Of a stretch of 64,000 nt of DNA, positions 30,016 to 39,557 are shown in pieces (within the stretch, counting starts at the first letter, position 1; each line of letters starts with the position of its first letter). Under the pieces are notes generated by a model. That model had not been told where the DNA came from, made no database searches, and saw only the letters and a list, made by a program, of their open reading frames with translations. A program made the position numbers and the translations under genes. The stretch is from Vogesella oryzae (lineage in GTDB: Bacteria > Pseudomonadota > Gammaproteobacteria > Burkholderiales > Chromobacteriaceae): positions 1-64,000 of the forward strand of contig NZ_CADEPL010000053.1 of NCBI RefSeq assembly GCF_902829295.1, in the 5' to 3' direction.

Positions 30016-30274
30016 GCCAAGGCTCCACGCATCATTTACAGGCAAATGCTTAATACTAAACCGATCAATTCATTAAGCATTGATAAATAACAAACACCAC
30101 CGAGAACAACCGCTTGGCATTATTCGTCAAATAGAAGCCACTATCAATTGCAGCTGTAAACCATACGCCACACTCGCCATTTGTTGCCAATTATTATCGG
30201 CTCCAGAGTCGAGAATGACTGAAAGTCCGCGCATTCTGGCCGATAAATAAGTATCAGCGCACCCGGGGCCGGAC

Positions 30275-31027
30275 ATGGACATCTCTCGAATCAATGGGGC
30301 GGGATTTACCCCGCCAGGACAGCTGGTCAGCAGCGCGGCCAAGGCCAGAGCCGAGCAGCGGCAGAGCGAACGGCAGGAAACGGTCACGCTGAGCCAACCG
30401 CAGGACGAGCAGCAGACGCTCACCTACAGCAAGCCGGGCGCCCAGCCGGCAACACGCGCCACGCCAGCCACCCCGGCCTCCCCTGGGGGGCCGGGCAGCG
30501 CCGCCACACCGGCAACGCCCGCGACACCGGCCACACCGGCAAGCCGCGGTCCGGAAGACCTGTCGGCGCTCCTGGAAGAATCCGACCGCAAGGCCAATGA
30601 AATGTTGCAGCTGCTGGGCAATCTGATCCAGAAGCAGGGCTTGGAATGGAAGAAGGTGGTCACCGGCGAGCAGCACCTGACTGCAGACCCGGAAACCATC
30701 AAGGCGGCCCAGGCTGCCATTGCCCCGGATGGCGAATTTGGCGTGCGCAAGACCGCAGAGCGCATCCTGAGTTTTGCCCGCAGCATGATAGGCGACGACC
30801 CGACCCGACTTGACGCGGTACGTCAGGCCGTCACCAAGGGTTTTGATGACGCCAAGGCGGCGCTGGGCGGCGAACTGCCGGACATCAGCAAGCAGACCTA
30901 CGATGCGATCATGGCCGAATTCGATCGCTGGTCTTCGGATGGCCTGCCCGCCAACGGACCAATCAGCCTGGCGGATAACAGCAAGACTGCCACGGACACC
31001 AGCGCCAACACTCCAGCAACGGCCTGA
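30275..31027 (+). CDS. DUF5610-like protein with an ATP-rich (Ala-Thr-Pro) linker
   Basis: The 250-residue cytoplasmic protein has a flexible N-terminal third, then a run of Ala-Thr-Pro repeats (about residues 60-90, split by SPGGPGSA). The C-terminal helical domain (RKTAERILSFARSMIGDD, KGFDDAKAALGGELPDISKQ, TYDAIMAEFDRW) matches the DUF5610 type seen in Pseudomonas and Vibrio. Function unknown. It is divergent from the GGDEF-EAL gene with 259 bases between them, and is followed by a tail-to-tail pair of the dispersed word. Confidence 0.75.
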   Translation: MDISRINGAGFTPPGQLVSSAAKARAEQRQSERQETVTLSQPQDEQQTLTYSKPGAQPATRATPATPASPGGPGSAATPATPATPATPASRGPEDLSALLEESDRKANEMLQLLGNLIQKQGLEWKKVVTGEQHLTADPETIKAAQAAIAPDGEFGVRKTAERILSFARSMIGDDPTRLDAVRQAVTKGFDDAKAALGGELPDISKQTYDAIMAEFDRWSSDGLPANGPISLADNSKTATDTSANTPATA

Positions 31028-31043
31028 GTCACCGGCACCGGCA

Positions 31044-31072
31044 TGCGGCCAACCTGACACAGGTTGGCCGCA
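31044..31072. repeat. Tail-to-tail pair of the dispersed word between DUF5610 gene and hrpA
   Basis: TGCGGCCAACCT and AGGTTGGCCGCA form perfect 12-base arms around GACAC. The orientation is opposite to the pairs at 4656 and 23386, yet still gives a hairpin 16 bases after a stop codon. Confidence 0.92.
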
Positions 31073-31145
31073 TTGCCTTGTCAGGCACCGTGGTGCGCTC
31101 TGCTATACTGCCGCCTTTGCCGAACAAACGTTCTTTGCCCCGCGC

Positions 31146-34100
31146 ATGACCACCCCCACCCTGCCCGAACTCAAAGCCGCCCTGTCCACCTGCCTGATCC
31201 GCGATCGCTATGGCCTCAAGCGCAAGCTGGCCGATGCCGAACAGCGCCTCAAGCGTCAGCAGCCGTCCGATCGACTGCTGGCCGACCTCGCCGCGCAGAT
31301 TGCCAAATCGGCCAGCCGCGCCGCGGTGCGCGCCCAGCATCTGCCCAAGCCGAGCTTCGACGATGCCTTGCCGGTGAACCAGAAGCTGGACGACATCAAG
31401 GCGGCAATTGCGGCCAACCAGGTGGTGATCATCTGCGGCGAAACCGGCTCCGGCAAAACCACGCAGATCCCCAAGATCTGCCTGGAGCTGGGCCGTGGGG
31501 TGTACGGTCTGATCGGCCACACCCAGCCACGCCGGCTTGCCGCACGCTCGGTGGCCACCCGCATCGCGCAGGAGCTGGGCAGCGAGCTAGGCAACCATGT
31601 TGGCTTCAAGGTGCGCTTTACCGACAAGCTGTCGGAGCGCAGCGTCATCAAGCTGATGACCGACGGCATCCTGCTGGCGGAAACGCAGACCGACCGCCAT
31701 CTGGAAGCCTACGACACCATCATCATCGACGAGGCGCACGAGCGCAGCCTCAACATCGACTTCCTGCTCGGCTACCTGAAGCAGCTGCTGCCGCGCCGGC
31801 CGGATCTGAAGGTGATCATTACCTCGGCCACCATTGATGCCGACCGCTTCGCCCGGCACTTCAACAATGCGCCGGTAATCGAGGTTTCCGGCCGCACCTA
31901 CCCGGTGGAAGTGCGCTACCGCCCGCTGACGCAGCGCGACGAAGACGAGCGCGAGATGGAGATGGAAGACGCCATCGTCGAAGCGGTAGACGAAATCTCG
32001 CGCCACGGTCCCGGCGACATCCTGGTGTTCCTGCCGGGCGAGCGCGAGATTCGCGATACCGCCGACAAACTGCGCCGCAGCGGCATCCGCCACTACGAGG
32101 TGCTGCCACTGTTCGCGCGGCTGTCCAACGAGGACCAGCAGAAAATCTTCAAGCCCTCCGGCGGTCGCCGCATCGTGCTGGCCACCAACGTGGCGGAAAC
32201 CTCGCTCACCGTGCCCGGTATCAAGTACGTGATCGACACCGGCCTCGCGCGCATCAAGCGCTACAGCCCGCGCGCCAAGGTAGAACAGCTGCAGGTGGAG
32301 AAAATCTCGCAGGCCGCTGCGCGCCAGCGTGCCGGCCGTTGTGGCCGGGTGGAGGCCGGTGTGTGTGTGCGGCTGTACGACGAGGCCGATTTCAACGCCC
32401 GCGGCGCCTTTACCGACCCGGAAATCGTGCGCAGCAGCCTGGCGGCGGTAATCCTGCGTATGGCCGCGCTGCGCCTGGGCCAGGTGGACGAATTCCCCTT
32501 CATCGAACCGCCGTCGAGCCGCCTGATCGCCGACGGCTACCAGGTGCTGCAGGAGCTGGGCGCAGTGGACGAGGCGCTGCAGCTCACCGCAGTGGGCAAG
32601 GAGCTGGCGCGCATTCCGGTGGACCCCAAGGTTGGCCGCATGCTGCTGGCCGGCCGCGAGCACCACTGCGTGCGCGAGGTGCTGATCATCGCCGCCGCGC
32701 TGTCGGTGCAGGACCCGCGCGAGCGGCCGTTCGAGGCGCGCGAGGCCGCCGACCGCGCCCATGCCCGCTTCAGTGACGAAAAGTCCGACTTCCTGTCCTT
32801 CCTGCATCTGTGGGACTTCTTTGCCGACGCGCTGAGCAACAAGCAGAGCAACCGCCAGCTGGTGAACCTGTGCCACCAGCACTTCCTGTCGCACCTGCGC
32901 ATGCGCGAATGGCGCGAACTGCACGCCCAGCTGGCGGAGATCGCCGCCGACATGGGGCTGATCGAGCGCGAGGCGGCGCATGCACCTGCGGCACCGACCG
33001 GCACCGAAGCCACGCCGAAGAAACGCGCCCAGGCCGAAGCGCTGGCCTACGAAAAGCTGCACAAGGCGCTGCTCACCGGCCTGATCGGCAATCTCGGCAT
33101 GAAATCGCAGGACGGCGACGACTACAACGGCGCCCGTGGCGGCAGCTTTTTGATGTTCCCCGGCTCCGGCCTGAAAAAGGCGCGCCCGAAGTGGCTGATG
33201 GCCGCCGAGCTGGTGGAAACCACCAAGCTGTACGCCCGTTGTGTCGCCAAGATCGAACCGGACTGGGTGGAGGACGTGGCGCCGCATCTGGTGAAGCTGC
33301 ATCACTTCGACCCGCACTGGGAAAAGTCGCGCGGCGAGGTGGTGGCCAGCGAGCGCGTTACCCTGTTCAGCCTGACGCTGATCGCCCGCCGCCCGGTGAG
33401 CTACGGCCGCATCGCGCCGGAAGAAGCGCGCGAGCTGTTCATCCGCGGCGCGCTGGTGACGATGGAATACGTCAGCAATGCACCGTTCTTCCAGCGCAAC
33501 CAGCAGCTGATCCGCGAGGTGGAGCAGCTGGAGCACAAGGCACGCCGCCAGGACGTGCTGGTGGACGAAGAAGCGCTGCTCGCCTTCTACGCCGAGCGCA
33601 TTCCGGCCGAGGTGGTGGACGCCGCCAGCTTTGAAGCCTGGCGCAAGGAGGCCGAAGCGGCCAACCCCAAGCTGCTGTTCCTCACCCGCGAAGAGCTGAT
33701 GCGCCATGCCGCCGAGCATGTGTCGGAAAACCAGTTTCCGGAGTGGCGCGAACTGGCCGAGAGCCGCTGCCGCCTGCGCTACCGCTTCGAACCCAACCAC
33801 CCGCTGGACGGTGTCACCATCGACCTGCCACTGGCGGTGCTGAACACGCTGCAACCTGCCGAGTTCGAATGGCTGGTGCCGGGCATGATCCGCGACAAGC
33901 TGCAGGCCATGATCAAGAGCCTGCCCAAGCAGATTCGCCGCAGCTGCGTACCGGTACCAGACTTTGTCACCCGCTTCCTGCTGACCAACCCGGACCAGCA
34001 CAAGCCGATCGGCCCGCAGCTGGCACATTTCATCCTGCGCGAGACCGGCGGCGTGAAGGTGGACCCGCTGGAGTTCGACACAGTGGAGCTGCCAGCGCAC

Positions 34101-35096
34101 CTGCAGTTCAACTTCCGCATCATCGACGACGGCAAGCAGGAAATCGGCATGGGCCGCGACCTGATCGCGCTGCAGAAGCAATTCGGTCAGGCGGCGCAGC
34201 TTACCTTCCGCGATACTAGCGCCGAATTCGAACGCGATCATGTGGAAGCCTGGGACTTCGGCGAGCTGCCACAGGCGATCCAGTTCGCCCGTGGCCGCCA
34301 GCAGCTCACCGGCTTTCCGGCGCTGACGCTGGAAACCGACGCCAAGGGCGAGCACGTGGCGATCCGCCTGTTCGATACCGAGAGTGCGGCCAACCATGCC
34401 CACCGTCAAGGCGTGGTACGTCTGCTGCAATACCAGCTGAAGGAACACATGAAGCAGCTGGGCAAGGGCCTGCCGGGCATGACCCAGCTGGGCCTGCAGC
34501 TGCGCACGGTGTGCAATGTGGACGAACTGCTGCAGGATGCGATCGCCGCCATCTGCGACCGCGCCTTCATCGGCGACGACGACATACCGCGTACAGAGAA
34601 AGCCTTCAACGAGCAGAAAGCACGCGCCCGCACCCGCCTGCCGGCGGTGACGCAGGCGGTAACCAGCTACCTAAACCAGATCGCCGCCGAATACCAGGCG
34701 TTAGCGCCGCGACTGCAAAAGCACAAGCTAGGCTTCGAACTGACCCAGCAGCTGGGACGGCTGGTGTACAAGGGCTTCCTGGCTGCCACGCCGTGGTCGC
34801 AACTGCCGCACCTCCCCCGCTACATGAAGGCGATGGGCCTGCGCATGGACAAGCAACCGAGCAACGCCCAGCGCGACGGCCAGCGCGGCGCGGAAATTCG
34901 CGAGCTGTGGGCGAAATGGGAGGCGCGCATGGCGGAGGAAGCCGAGCGCGGCCAACCTTCTGCCGAGCTGCAGGCTTTCCGCTGGCATATCGAGGAATTG
35001 CGCGTGAGCCTGTTTGCGCAGGAGCTCAAGACGCCGTATCCGGTGTCGATGAAACGGCTACAGAAGCTGTGGGACGAACTGCCCCGCAACTATTAA
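31146..35096 (+). CDS. hrpA: ATP-dependent DEAH-box RNA helicase
   Basis: The protein has 1316 residues, close to E. coli HrpA (1300). The helicase core shows Walker A GETGSGKTTQIPK, DEAH box IIIDEAHERSLN, motif III ITSATIDADRF, TNVAETSLTVPG and motif VI QAAARQRAGRCGR. Then come the HA2/OB domains and the long HrpA-specific C-terminus (DUF3418-type). HrpA rescues stalled ribosomes and processes some mRNAs in E. coli. The ATG at 31146 (MTTPTLPELKAALSTCLIRD) fits homologues. Longer in-frame extension upstream overlaps the preceding gene and is rejected. It contains five copies of the dispersed word. Confidence 0.96.
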   Translation: MTTPTLPELKAALSTCLIRDRYGLKRKLADAEQRLKRQQPSDRLLADLAAQIAKSASRAAVRAQHLPKPSFDDALPVNQKLDDIKAAIAANQVVIICGETGSGKTTQIPKICLELGRGVYGLIGHTQPRRLAARSVATRIAQELGSELGNHVGFKVRFTDKLSERSVIKLMTDGILLAETQTDRHLEAYDTIIIDEAHERSLNIDFLLGYLKQLLPRRPDLKVIITSATIDADRFARHFNNAPVIEVSGRTYPVEVRYRPLTQRDEDEREMEMEDAIVEAVDEISRHGPGDILVFLPGEREIRDTADKLRRSGIRHYEVLPLFARLSNEDQQKIFKPSGGRRIVLATNVAETSLTVPGIKYVIDTGLARIKRYSPRAKVEQLQVEKISQAAARQRAGRCGRVEAGVCVRLYDEADFNARGAFTDPEIVRSSLAAVILRMAALRLGQVDEFPFIEPPSSRLIADGYQVLQELGAVDEALQLTAVGKELARIPVDPKVGRMLLAGREHHCVREVLIIAAALSVQDPRERPFEAREAADRAHARFSDEKSDFLSFLHLWDFFADALSNKQSNRQLVNLCHQHFLSHLRMREWRELHAQLAEIAADMGLIEREAAHAPAAPTGTEATPKKRAQAEALAYEKLHKALLTGLIGNLGMKSQDGDDYNGARGGSFLMFPGSGLKKARPKWLMAAELVETTKLYARCVAKIEPDWVEDVAPHLVKLHHFDPHWEKSRGEVVASERVTLFSLTLIARRPVSYGRIAPEEARELFIRGALVTMEYVSNAPFFQRNQQLIREVEQLEHKARRQDVLVDEEALLAFYAERIPAEVVDAASFEAWRKEAEAANPKLLFLTREELMRHAAEHVSENQFPEWRELAESRCRLRYRFEPNHPLDGVTIDLPLAVLNTLQPAEFEWLVPGMIRDKLQAMIKSLPKQIRRSCVPVPDFVTRFLLTNPDQHKPIGPQLAHFILRETGGVKVDPLEFDTVELPAHLQFNFRIIDDGKQEIGMGRDLIALQKQFGQAAQLTFRDTSAEFERDHVEAWDFGELPQAIQFARGRQQLTGFPALTLETDAKGEHVAIRLFDTESAANHAHRQGVVRLLQYQLKEHMKQLGKGLPGMTQLGLQLRTVCNVDELLQDAIAAICDRAFIGDDDIPRTEKAFNEQKARARTRLPAVTQAVTSYLNQIAAEYQALAPRLQKHKLGFELTQQLGRLVYKGFLAATPWSQLPHLPRYMKAMGLRMDKQPSNAQRDGQRGAEIRELWAKWEARMAEEAERGQPSAELQAFRWHIEELRVSLFAQELKTPYPVSMKRLQKLWDELPRNY

Positions 35097-35166
35097 TGCC
35101 GGACAGGACCGAAGCTGAACGGTATTTGTGCCACAATCAAAAGGGTATTGTTGCAGCAACTTACAT

Positions 35167-36330
35167 ATGGGTGCCATGGAGAAGTCCGATAACTCGCCAT
35201 CGCTGGAACAGATGCTGAAAGTTGGCGAAGCGCTGCCGACGGACATTTATGCCCGCAATGGCCTGCTGTTGCTGAAAAAAGGCCATTACGTGCTGAACGA
35301 GAAACAGCGCAACCGCCTGGTCAGCATGGGCGTCACCCAGCCGGCCGGCCCGGTGCCGCCGATGGATAACGACCTGGCACGCATTGACGACTTCAGTCCG
35401 TTTGAAGAGGTCCAGCATGCCAGCCGTCATCTGGATTTTTTGCTGGGTGCAGGGCTTTCTGCCGATGGCTTCGAACAACGCGTGCGCGCTCTGGCCAATC
35501 GCCTGACCGCGTTCACCCTGCGGGCACCGGATGGCATGTTGGCCGCCGTGTTGCTGGTGCCGATGGGAAAGTATGCGGCAGCTCACAGCATCCATGTCGC
35601 CATTATCCTGGCCGTACTGGCCGAGAAACTGGAGCTGCCAGCCGAGGTACGGGCCAGCCTGCTATGCGCAGCCCTCACCATGAACCTGTCAATTGCCGCG
35701 CTGATGGACTCGCTGCACCACCAAAGCAGCCCGCTGTCTGACGAGCAGCGCCAGCAGATCGAGGGCCACCCGCTCCTTTCTTCTGCCATGCTGCGCGAAC
35801 TGGGCGTCCACGATGAAATGTGGCATCTCTTGGTTCAGACACACCACGAGCAATGGAATGGCAAGGGCTACCCGTACGGTTTAAACCGCGAGCATATCGA
35901 ATCGCTGTCACACCTGCTGCATATCGCCGACGTTACCGCAGCCAAGCTGGCCCCCCGCGGCTATCGCGCGGCCCTGAAACCGAACAAGGCGCTGGCTCAC
36001 GTTTTTCTTGAGGCCGACAGGTCATTCGATTACCGTTTCACCGCCCTGCTGGTAAAAGAACTCGGCATCTACCCTCCCGGCTGCTTTGTACAGCTGGCCA
36101 ACCATGAAATGGGCGTGGTACTGCAACGGCGCAGCCGCGCCAACGAGCCCTGCGTGGCAGTGCTCCGCAGCAACAGCGGCAGCTCCTATAACAAACCGCA
36201 ATTGCGCGAGGCCAACAGTTCGCAATACAAGATTTTGCAGGCACTTGACCAGCAACAGATCGGTGTCCGGCCACAGTATCTGGCAAGTCTGTGGAAGCGA
36301 CTCCGCACCAGTGCCACACTTATTCGCTAG
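35167..36330 (+). CDS. Degenerate HD-GYP protein, tandem copy 1
   Basis: The 387-residue protein has an N-terminal domain of about 70 residues (VGEALPTDIYARNGLLLLKKG) like that of many HD-GYP c-di-GMP phosphodiesterases. An HD-GYP core follows. The GYP signature is kept (THHEQWNGKGYPYGL), as is a later conserved HP (EGHPLLSSAML). Where the metal-binding HDIGK should stand, the sequence reads MNLSI, so the HD pair and Lys are lost. I infer no phosphodiesterase activity and perhaps a c-di-GMP-binding or scaffold role. ATG 35167 or 35176 are both possible starts; neither has a strong ribosome site. The next gene is a paralogue. Confidence 0.8.
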   Translation: MGAMEKSDNSPSLEQMLKVGEALPTDIYARNGLLLLKKGHYVLNEKQRNRLVSMGVTQPAGPVPPMDNDLARIDDFSPFEEVQHASRHLDFLLGAGLSADGFEQRVRALANRLTAFTLRAPDGMLAAVLLVPMGKYAAAHSIHVAIILAVLAEKLELPAEVRASLLCAALTMNLSIAALMDSLHHQSSPLSDEQRQQIEGHPLLSSAMLRELGVHDEMWHLLVQTHHEQWNGKGYPYGLNREHIESLSHLLHIADVTAAKLAPRGYRAALKPNKALAHVFLEADRSFDYRFTALLVKELGIYPPGCFVQLANHEMGVVLQRRSRANEPCVAVLRSNSGSSYNKPQLREANSSQYKILQALDQQQIGVRPQYLASLWKRLRTSATLIR

Positions 36331-36373
36331 CACCTTCCACACTGCCAGCATTGCGCTTTAAGGCAAGACCATC

Positions 36374-37540
36374 ATGAGCAAGCCCTCTACTCCGCTACCG
36401 TCCAACATGATCACCATCGGTGCAGAACTGTCGACCGATGTGTTCGCCAAAAATGGCATGTTGTTCATCAAGCGCGGCCACTATGTCCTGACCGAAGCGC
36501 AGAAACAACGCTTGCTGGAGCACGGCCTGATTACCGGCCATGACCGGGCAGCACAGATTGAAAAAGAGCTGCGAGAACGAAGGGAAAAGCATGACCAGGA
36601 GCGTCGCGAACATGCCAATCGCCAGAGCAACCCCATCATGGAAATGGATCGCTTGGCGCACAAAATGGGCGGCCTGCTCAACCGGTTTTTCCAGTTCAAC
36701 AACTTTGCCGAAGAGATCGAACAAGTCGCCGAAAGGCTGATCCGCTTGGCAAACCAGCATCCGGATGGGCTAATTGCGTCCTGTCTGCTGGTACCATACA
36801 AAGACTATGGCAGCATGCACAGTCTGCATACCGCAGCTATTCTGGCCGTGCTCGGGCGACGTTTGAATCTACCTGCGGCCGAACAGCAGATACTGCTATG
36901 CGCCGCACTGACCATGAATATCTCGACCACGGCAATGCACAGCGAGCTGAGCCGCCAGGAACAACCGCTGGATGATGCACAGCGCTCGGAGATGTACGCT
37001 CATCCCTTGCTTTCCTCGGCCATTCTGCGTGACCTAAAGATTGAGGATGAGCGCTGGCACCTACTGATCCAACAGCACCATGAAGAATGGAATGGCAGCG
37101 GCTACCCGTACGGTCTCAAGAAGGAACAGATTGATCCGGGTGCCCATCTGATTCGCCTGACCGACGTACTGACCTCCCTGCTGACGACTCACGCCCATCG
37201 CCCAGGGCACTTGCCATCCGTTGCGCTTGGCAAACTGTATCGAGGCGATTTCAGCGAGTTTGATGCTCGTTTTGTCGCCATGTTGATTAAGGAAATCGGC
37301 ATCTATCCGCCAGGCAGCTTTGTCCGGCTGAGCAATGGAGAAATTGCCGTGGTCGTACAACGCCCTCCCGAGGGCCGAGGAAACACGCCACGCGTGGCTT
37401 CGGTACGTTCTGGCAGCGGTGATATGTATGGCGAACCGCTACCGCGAAATACAGCGCTAACCGAATACAGCATTACCGGACCTGTTTCAATGAAAGATGC
37501 AGGTATCCGCCCTGGGTTTCTGGTCAAACAATGGGGTTGA
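36374..37540 (+). CDS. Degenerate HD-GYP protein, tandem copy 2
   Basis: The 388-residue paralogue of the preceding gene shares the N-terminal domain (IGAELSTDVFAKNGMLFIKRGHYVL) and HD-GYP core. A charged coiled-coil insert lies at about residues 55-90 (RERREKHDQERREHANRQ). It retains QQHHEEWNGSGYPYGL but has MNIST in place of HDIGK, the same loss as in copy 1. The shared defect suggests the duplication came after the catalytic loss, or that both are kept for a non-catalytic job. It starts 43 bases after copy 1, so the two are likely co-transcribed. GC is lower than in hrpA. Confidence 0.8.
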   Translation: MSKPSTPLPSNMITIGAELSTDVFAKNGMLFIKRGHYVLTEAQKQRLLEHGLITGHDRAAQIEKELRERREKHDQERREHANRQSNPIMEMDRLAHKMGGLLNRFFQFNNFAEEIEQVAERLIRLANQHPDGLIASCLLVPYKDYGSMHSLHTAAILAVLGRRLNLPAAEQQILLCAALTMNISTTAMHSELSRQEQPLDDAQRSEMYAHPLLSSAILRDLKIEDERWHLLIQQHHEEWNGSGYPYGLKKEQIDPGAHLIRLTDVLTSLLTTHAHRPGHLPSVALGKLYRGDFSEFDARFVAMLIKEIGIYPPGSFVRLSNGEIAVVVQRPPEGRGNTPRVASVRSGSGDMYGEPLPRNTALTEYSITGPVSMKDAGIRPGFLVKQWG

Positions 37541-37574
37541 ATTAAAAGACCTGCCACAAGGCAGGTCTTTTAAT
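37541..37574. terminator. Bidirectional terminator, HD-GYP pair and rluF
   Basis: A 15-bp perfect stem (ATTAAAAGACCTGCC and complement) with a 4-base loop has A/T-runs on both sides. It begins right after the stop at 37540 and touches the rluF stop codon. Confidence 0.92.
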
Positions 37575-38305
37575 TAGCTAAAATTTTCGTCCTGTGACAG
37601 ATAGCGCCACTGCCCTGTCGGCAAATCACCAAGCATGATGTTACCGATACGGATCCGCTTGAGACCAACTACCCGCAAACCGACCAACTCGCACATGCGG
37701 CGAATCTGGCGTTTCTTGCCTTCTCGCAGGATGAAACGCAATTGGTCGTCGTTTTGCCACCACACCTTGGCAGGTTGCAGGGCCTGGCCATCCAGTGCCA
37801 GACCATGATTCAGCAGGCGCAAACCCTCGGAATCAAGCTCACCTTCAACCCGCACCAGATATTCTTTTTCCACCGCAGAGTTTTCGCCAATGATTTCCTT
37901 GGCGACCCGCCCATCCTGGGTCAATACCAGCAGCCCGACGGAGTCGATATCCAGTCGACCGGCTGGAGCCAACCCTTTCAGGTGGTCACGAGAAAAGTTG
38001 ACTTTACTTTGATCGCCATGCCAATGATTTTCCGGCCGGATCAGCACTACAGCAGGCTGGTAACCATTCTCGGCCTGCCCGGACACATACCCGACCGGCT
38101 TGTTCAACAGGATAGTTACCCGATGCGCTTGTGCCGTTAGCGCCTGCCTCTCCACCACGATCAGGTCGTCAGGTGAAACCTTCTGCCCCAGTACAGCGGC
38201 AACACCGTTTACCTTCACCCAGCCTTTTTCGATGTAGACATCCGCTTCGCGGCGCGAGCAGATGCCCATTTCAGCCAAGCGCTTGGACAAACGCATTGTT
38301 TCCAT
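37574..38305 (-). CDS. rluF: 23S rRNA pseudouridine synthase, RluF-like
   Basis: The 243-residue protein has an S4 domain at the N-terminus ([31 protein letters not shown]). The RsuA-family catalytic core has Asp in [19 protein letters not shown], and [17 protein letters not shown], near the C-terminus. The motifs EKEYLVRV and [19 protein letters not shown] are closer to RluF (U2604 of 23S rRNA) than to RsuA or RluB. It lacks the basic C-terminal tail of E. coli RluF. The start METMRLSK at 38305 has GGGAG upstream. Confidence 0.85.
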   Translation of the reverse strand: METMRLSKRLAEMGICSRREADVYIEKGWVKVNGVAAVLGQKVSPDDLIVVERQALTAQAHRVTILLNKPVGYVSGQAENGYQPAVVLIRPENHWHGDQSKVNFSRDHLKGLAPAGRLDIDSVGLLVLTQDGRVAKEIIGENSAVEKEYLVRVEGELDSEGLRLLNHGLALDGQALQPAKVWWQNDDQLRFILREGKKRQIRRMCELVGLRVVGLKRIRIGNIMLGDLPTGQWRYLSQDENFS

Positions 38306-38361
38306 ATCACTCCCACCGCCATGCCGACAAAGGGCGGCATCATACCACCAACAGCCTGCAA

Positions 38362-39543
38362 TTACAGATAGTTGAACAGCGACAACTTGCTGATACTGGA
38401 GAACGTCTGCTGCGAGGCCTGCAAGGCAGTAACAGCCTGCTGGTAGGAGGAAATGGCTTTGACATAACCATCCTCATCTAGTCCCACCAGCTGCTGGATA
38501 CGCTGGGTATAACTGATGTCTTGATCAACACCGATATCTTTTACCGTCTGGGCCGCATTCATTCGTGAGCCGATAACAGTATTGACCGACACAACCTGTT
38601 CGAAACCGGCATCCAACCCCTTCAAAACTTCGGCCATCCCCTTTGAGTAATAGGCGGAACCGCTATTCGGGTTGGGAGGATCGGGGATATTCCAGTCCGG
38701 CGTTGCGGCGAAATCCTCATAAGCCTTGTACGGATTAGGAGTCGTTCCAGCCGCCGTCAACTGACGAGACTCATATAGCATCCTGTCAAAGGCAGCTGTG
38801 CTGCCCTGGTCATTGGGACCGACACGCAGCAACTCATCCAGCCGAGAAATAGCCTGAAATAATTGGTTACCACCAGAAAAGGCATCCGGATCGGTAGACA
38901 CGGCGGGCAATGCCAATGGGACCGTGGGTGGATTGGCTGCAACTGCAGGCAGTGCAGTTGCTAACGGAGACACAACACTGGTACTGCCCGCAACAAGATT
39001 GCCTGGTTCAGTCAACGCCAAGGTTCGGGATGCACCGATTGATACTTCCTGTCTTTGGGTATTACCAAGGTAGGTAATCTTGATACCGGGCTCCCAGGAA
39101 ATATCAAAAGGTTTGCTATCCGTCGCGGTGCCACCAAAAATGTAATTCCCTTCTGCACTAGTCGAGTTGAGCAAACCCACCAGGTTCTTGCTGACCTCAA
39201 CCAATTCACTACGCATCGCAGCACGATCAGTGTCCGATAACGCAGGTTTTCCCGCCTGCACGGTTAACTCGTGAATACGGGTGATATTGTTGGCAACACT
39301 CTGCAAAGTCGTGTCCGTAATTGACAATTGATCGTATGCCAGTCCTGCATTACTAACATAGCGATTATTGCGATCGGCAATAGCCGACACTTCTACGGCA
39401 AGGGATGCGGCGGCAGGATCGTCTGATGCACTAATGACCCGTTGCTTGGAGGATATTTGCTCATACAATTTCTGCAGGCTTGCCTGCTTTTGCTGCATGT
39501 AGAACACACCCATGCTGAACTGTGTGGTGGTAGTTACTCGCAT
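38362..39543 (-). CDS. flgL: Flagellar hook-filament junction protein FlgL
   Basis: The 393-residue protein has the flagellin-like N-terminus ([25 protein letters not shown] in parts; [14 protein letters not shown]) and C-terminal helix ([21 protein letters not shown]). A variable middle contains a Pro/Ala-rich stretch. It forms the second junction layer between hook and filament. It is 14 bases downstream of flgK, last in this cluster. No dispersed word is found in it, and its GC is lower than that of the rod genes. Confidence 0.95.
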   Translation of the reverse strand: MRVTTTTQFSMGVFYMQQKQASLQKLYEQISSKQRVISASDDPAAASLAVEVSAIADRNNRYVSNAGLAYDQLSITDTTLQSVANNITRIHELTVQAGKPALSDTDRAAMRSELVEVSKNLVGLLNSTSAEGNYIFGGTATDSKPFDISWEPGIKITYLGNTQRQEVSIGASRTLALTEPGNLVAGSTSVVSPLATALPAVAANPPTVPLALPAVSTDPDAFSGGNQLFQAISRLDELLRVGPNDQGSTAAFDRMLYESRQLTAAGTTPNPYKAYEDFAATPDWNIPDPPNPNSGSAYYSKGMAEVLKGLDAGFEQVVSVNTVIGSRMNAAQTVKDIGVDQDISYTQRIQQLVGLDEDGYVKAISSYQQAVTALQASQQTFSSISKLSLFNYL

Positions 39544-39557
39544 GATAGTTTTACTCC

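Noticed and set aside
27589-30090. Open frame of 833 codons on the plus strand
   Set aside because: Antisense shadow of the CBS-PAS-GGDEF-EAL gene; no recognisable protein features.
30480-30545. Repeated Ala-Thr-Pro codons in the DUF5610 gene considered as a CRISPR or satellite array
   Set aside because: The repeat is short, imperfect, in frame and coding for a flexible linker; no spacer structure.
31078-31109. TTGTCA and TATACT upstream of hrpA as a promoter
   Set aside because: The spacing is 20 bases, longer than the usual 16-18; left out as unconvincing although the -10 element is good.
31587-34448. Open frame of 953 codons on the minus strand
   Set aside because: Lies entirely antisense to hrpA, whose motifs are unmistakable. 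Such frames arise from GC-rich codon bias; the translation shows low-complexity His/Gln/Val-rich sequence and no domain.
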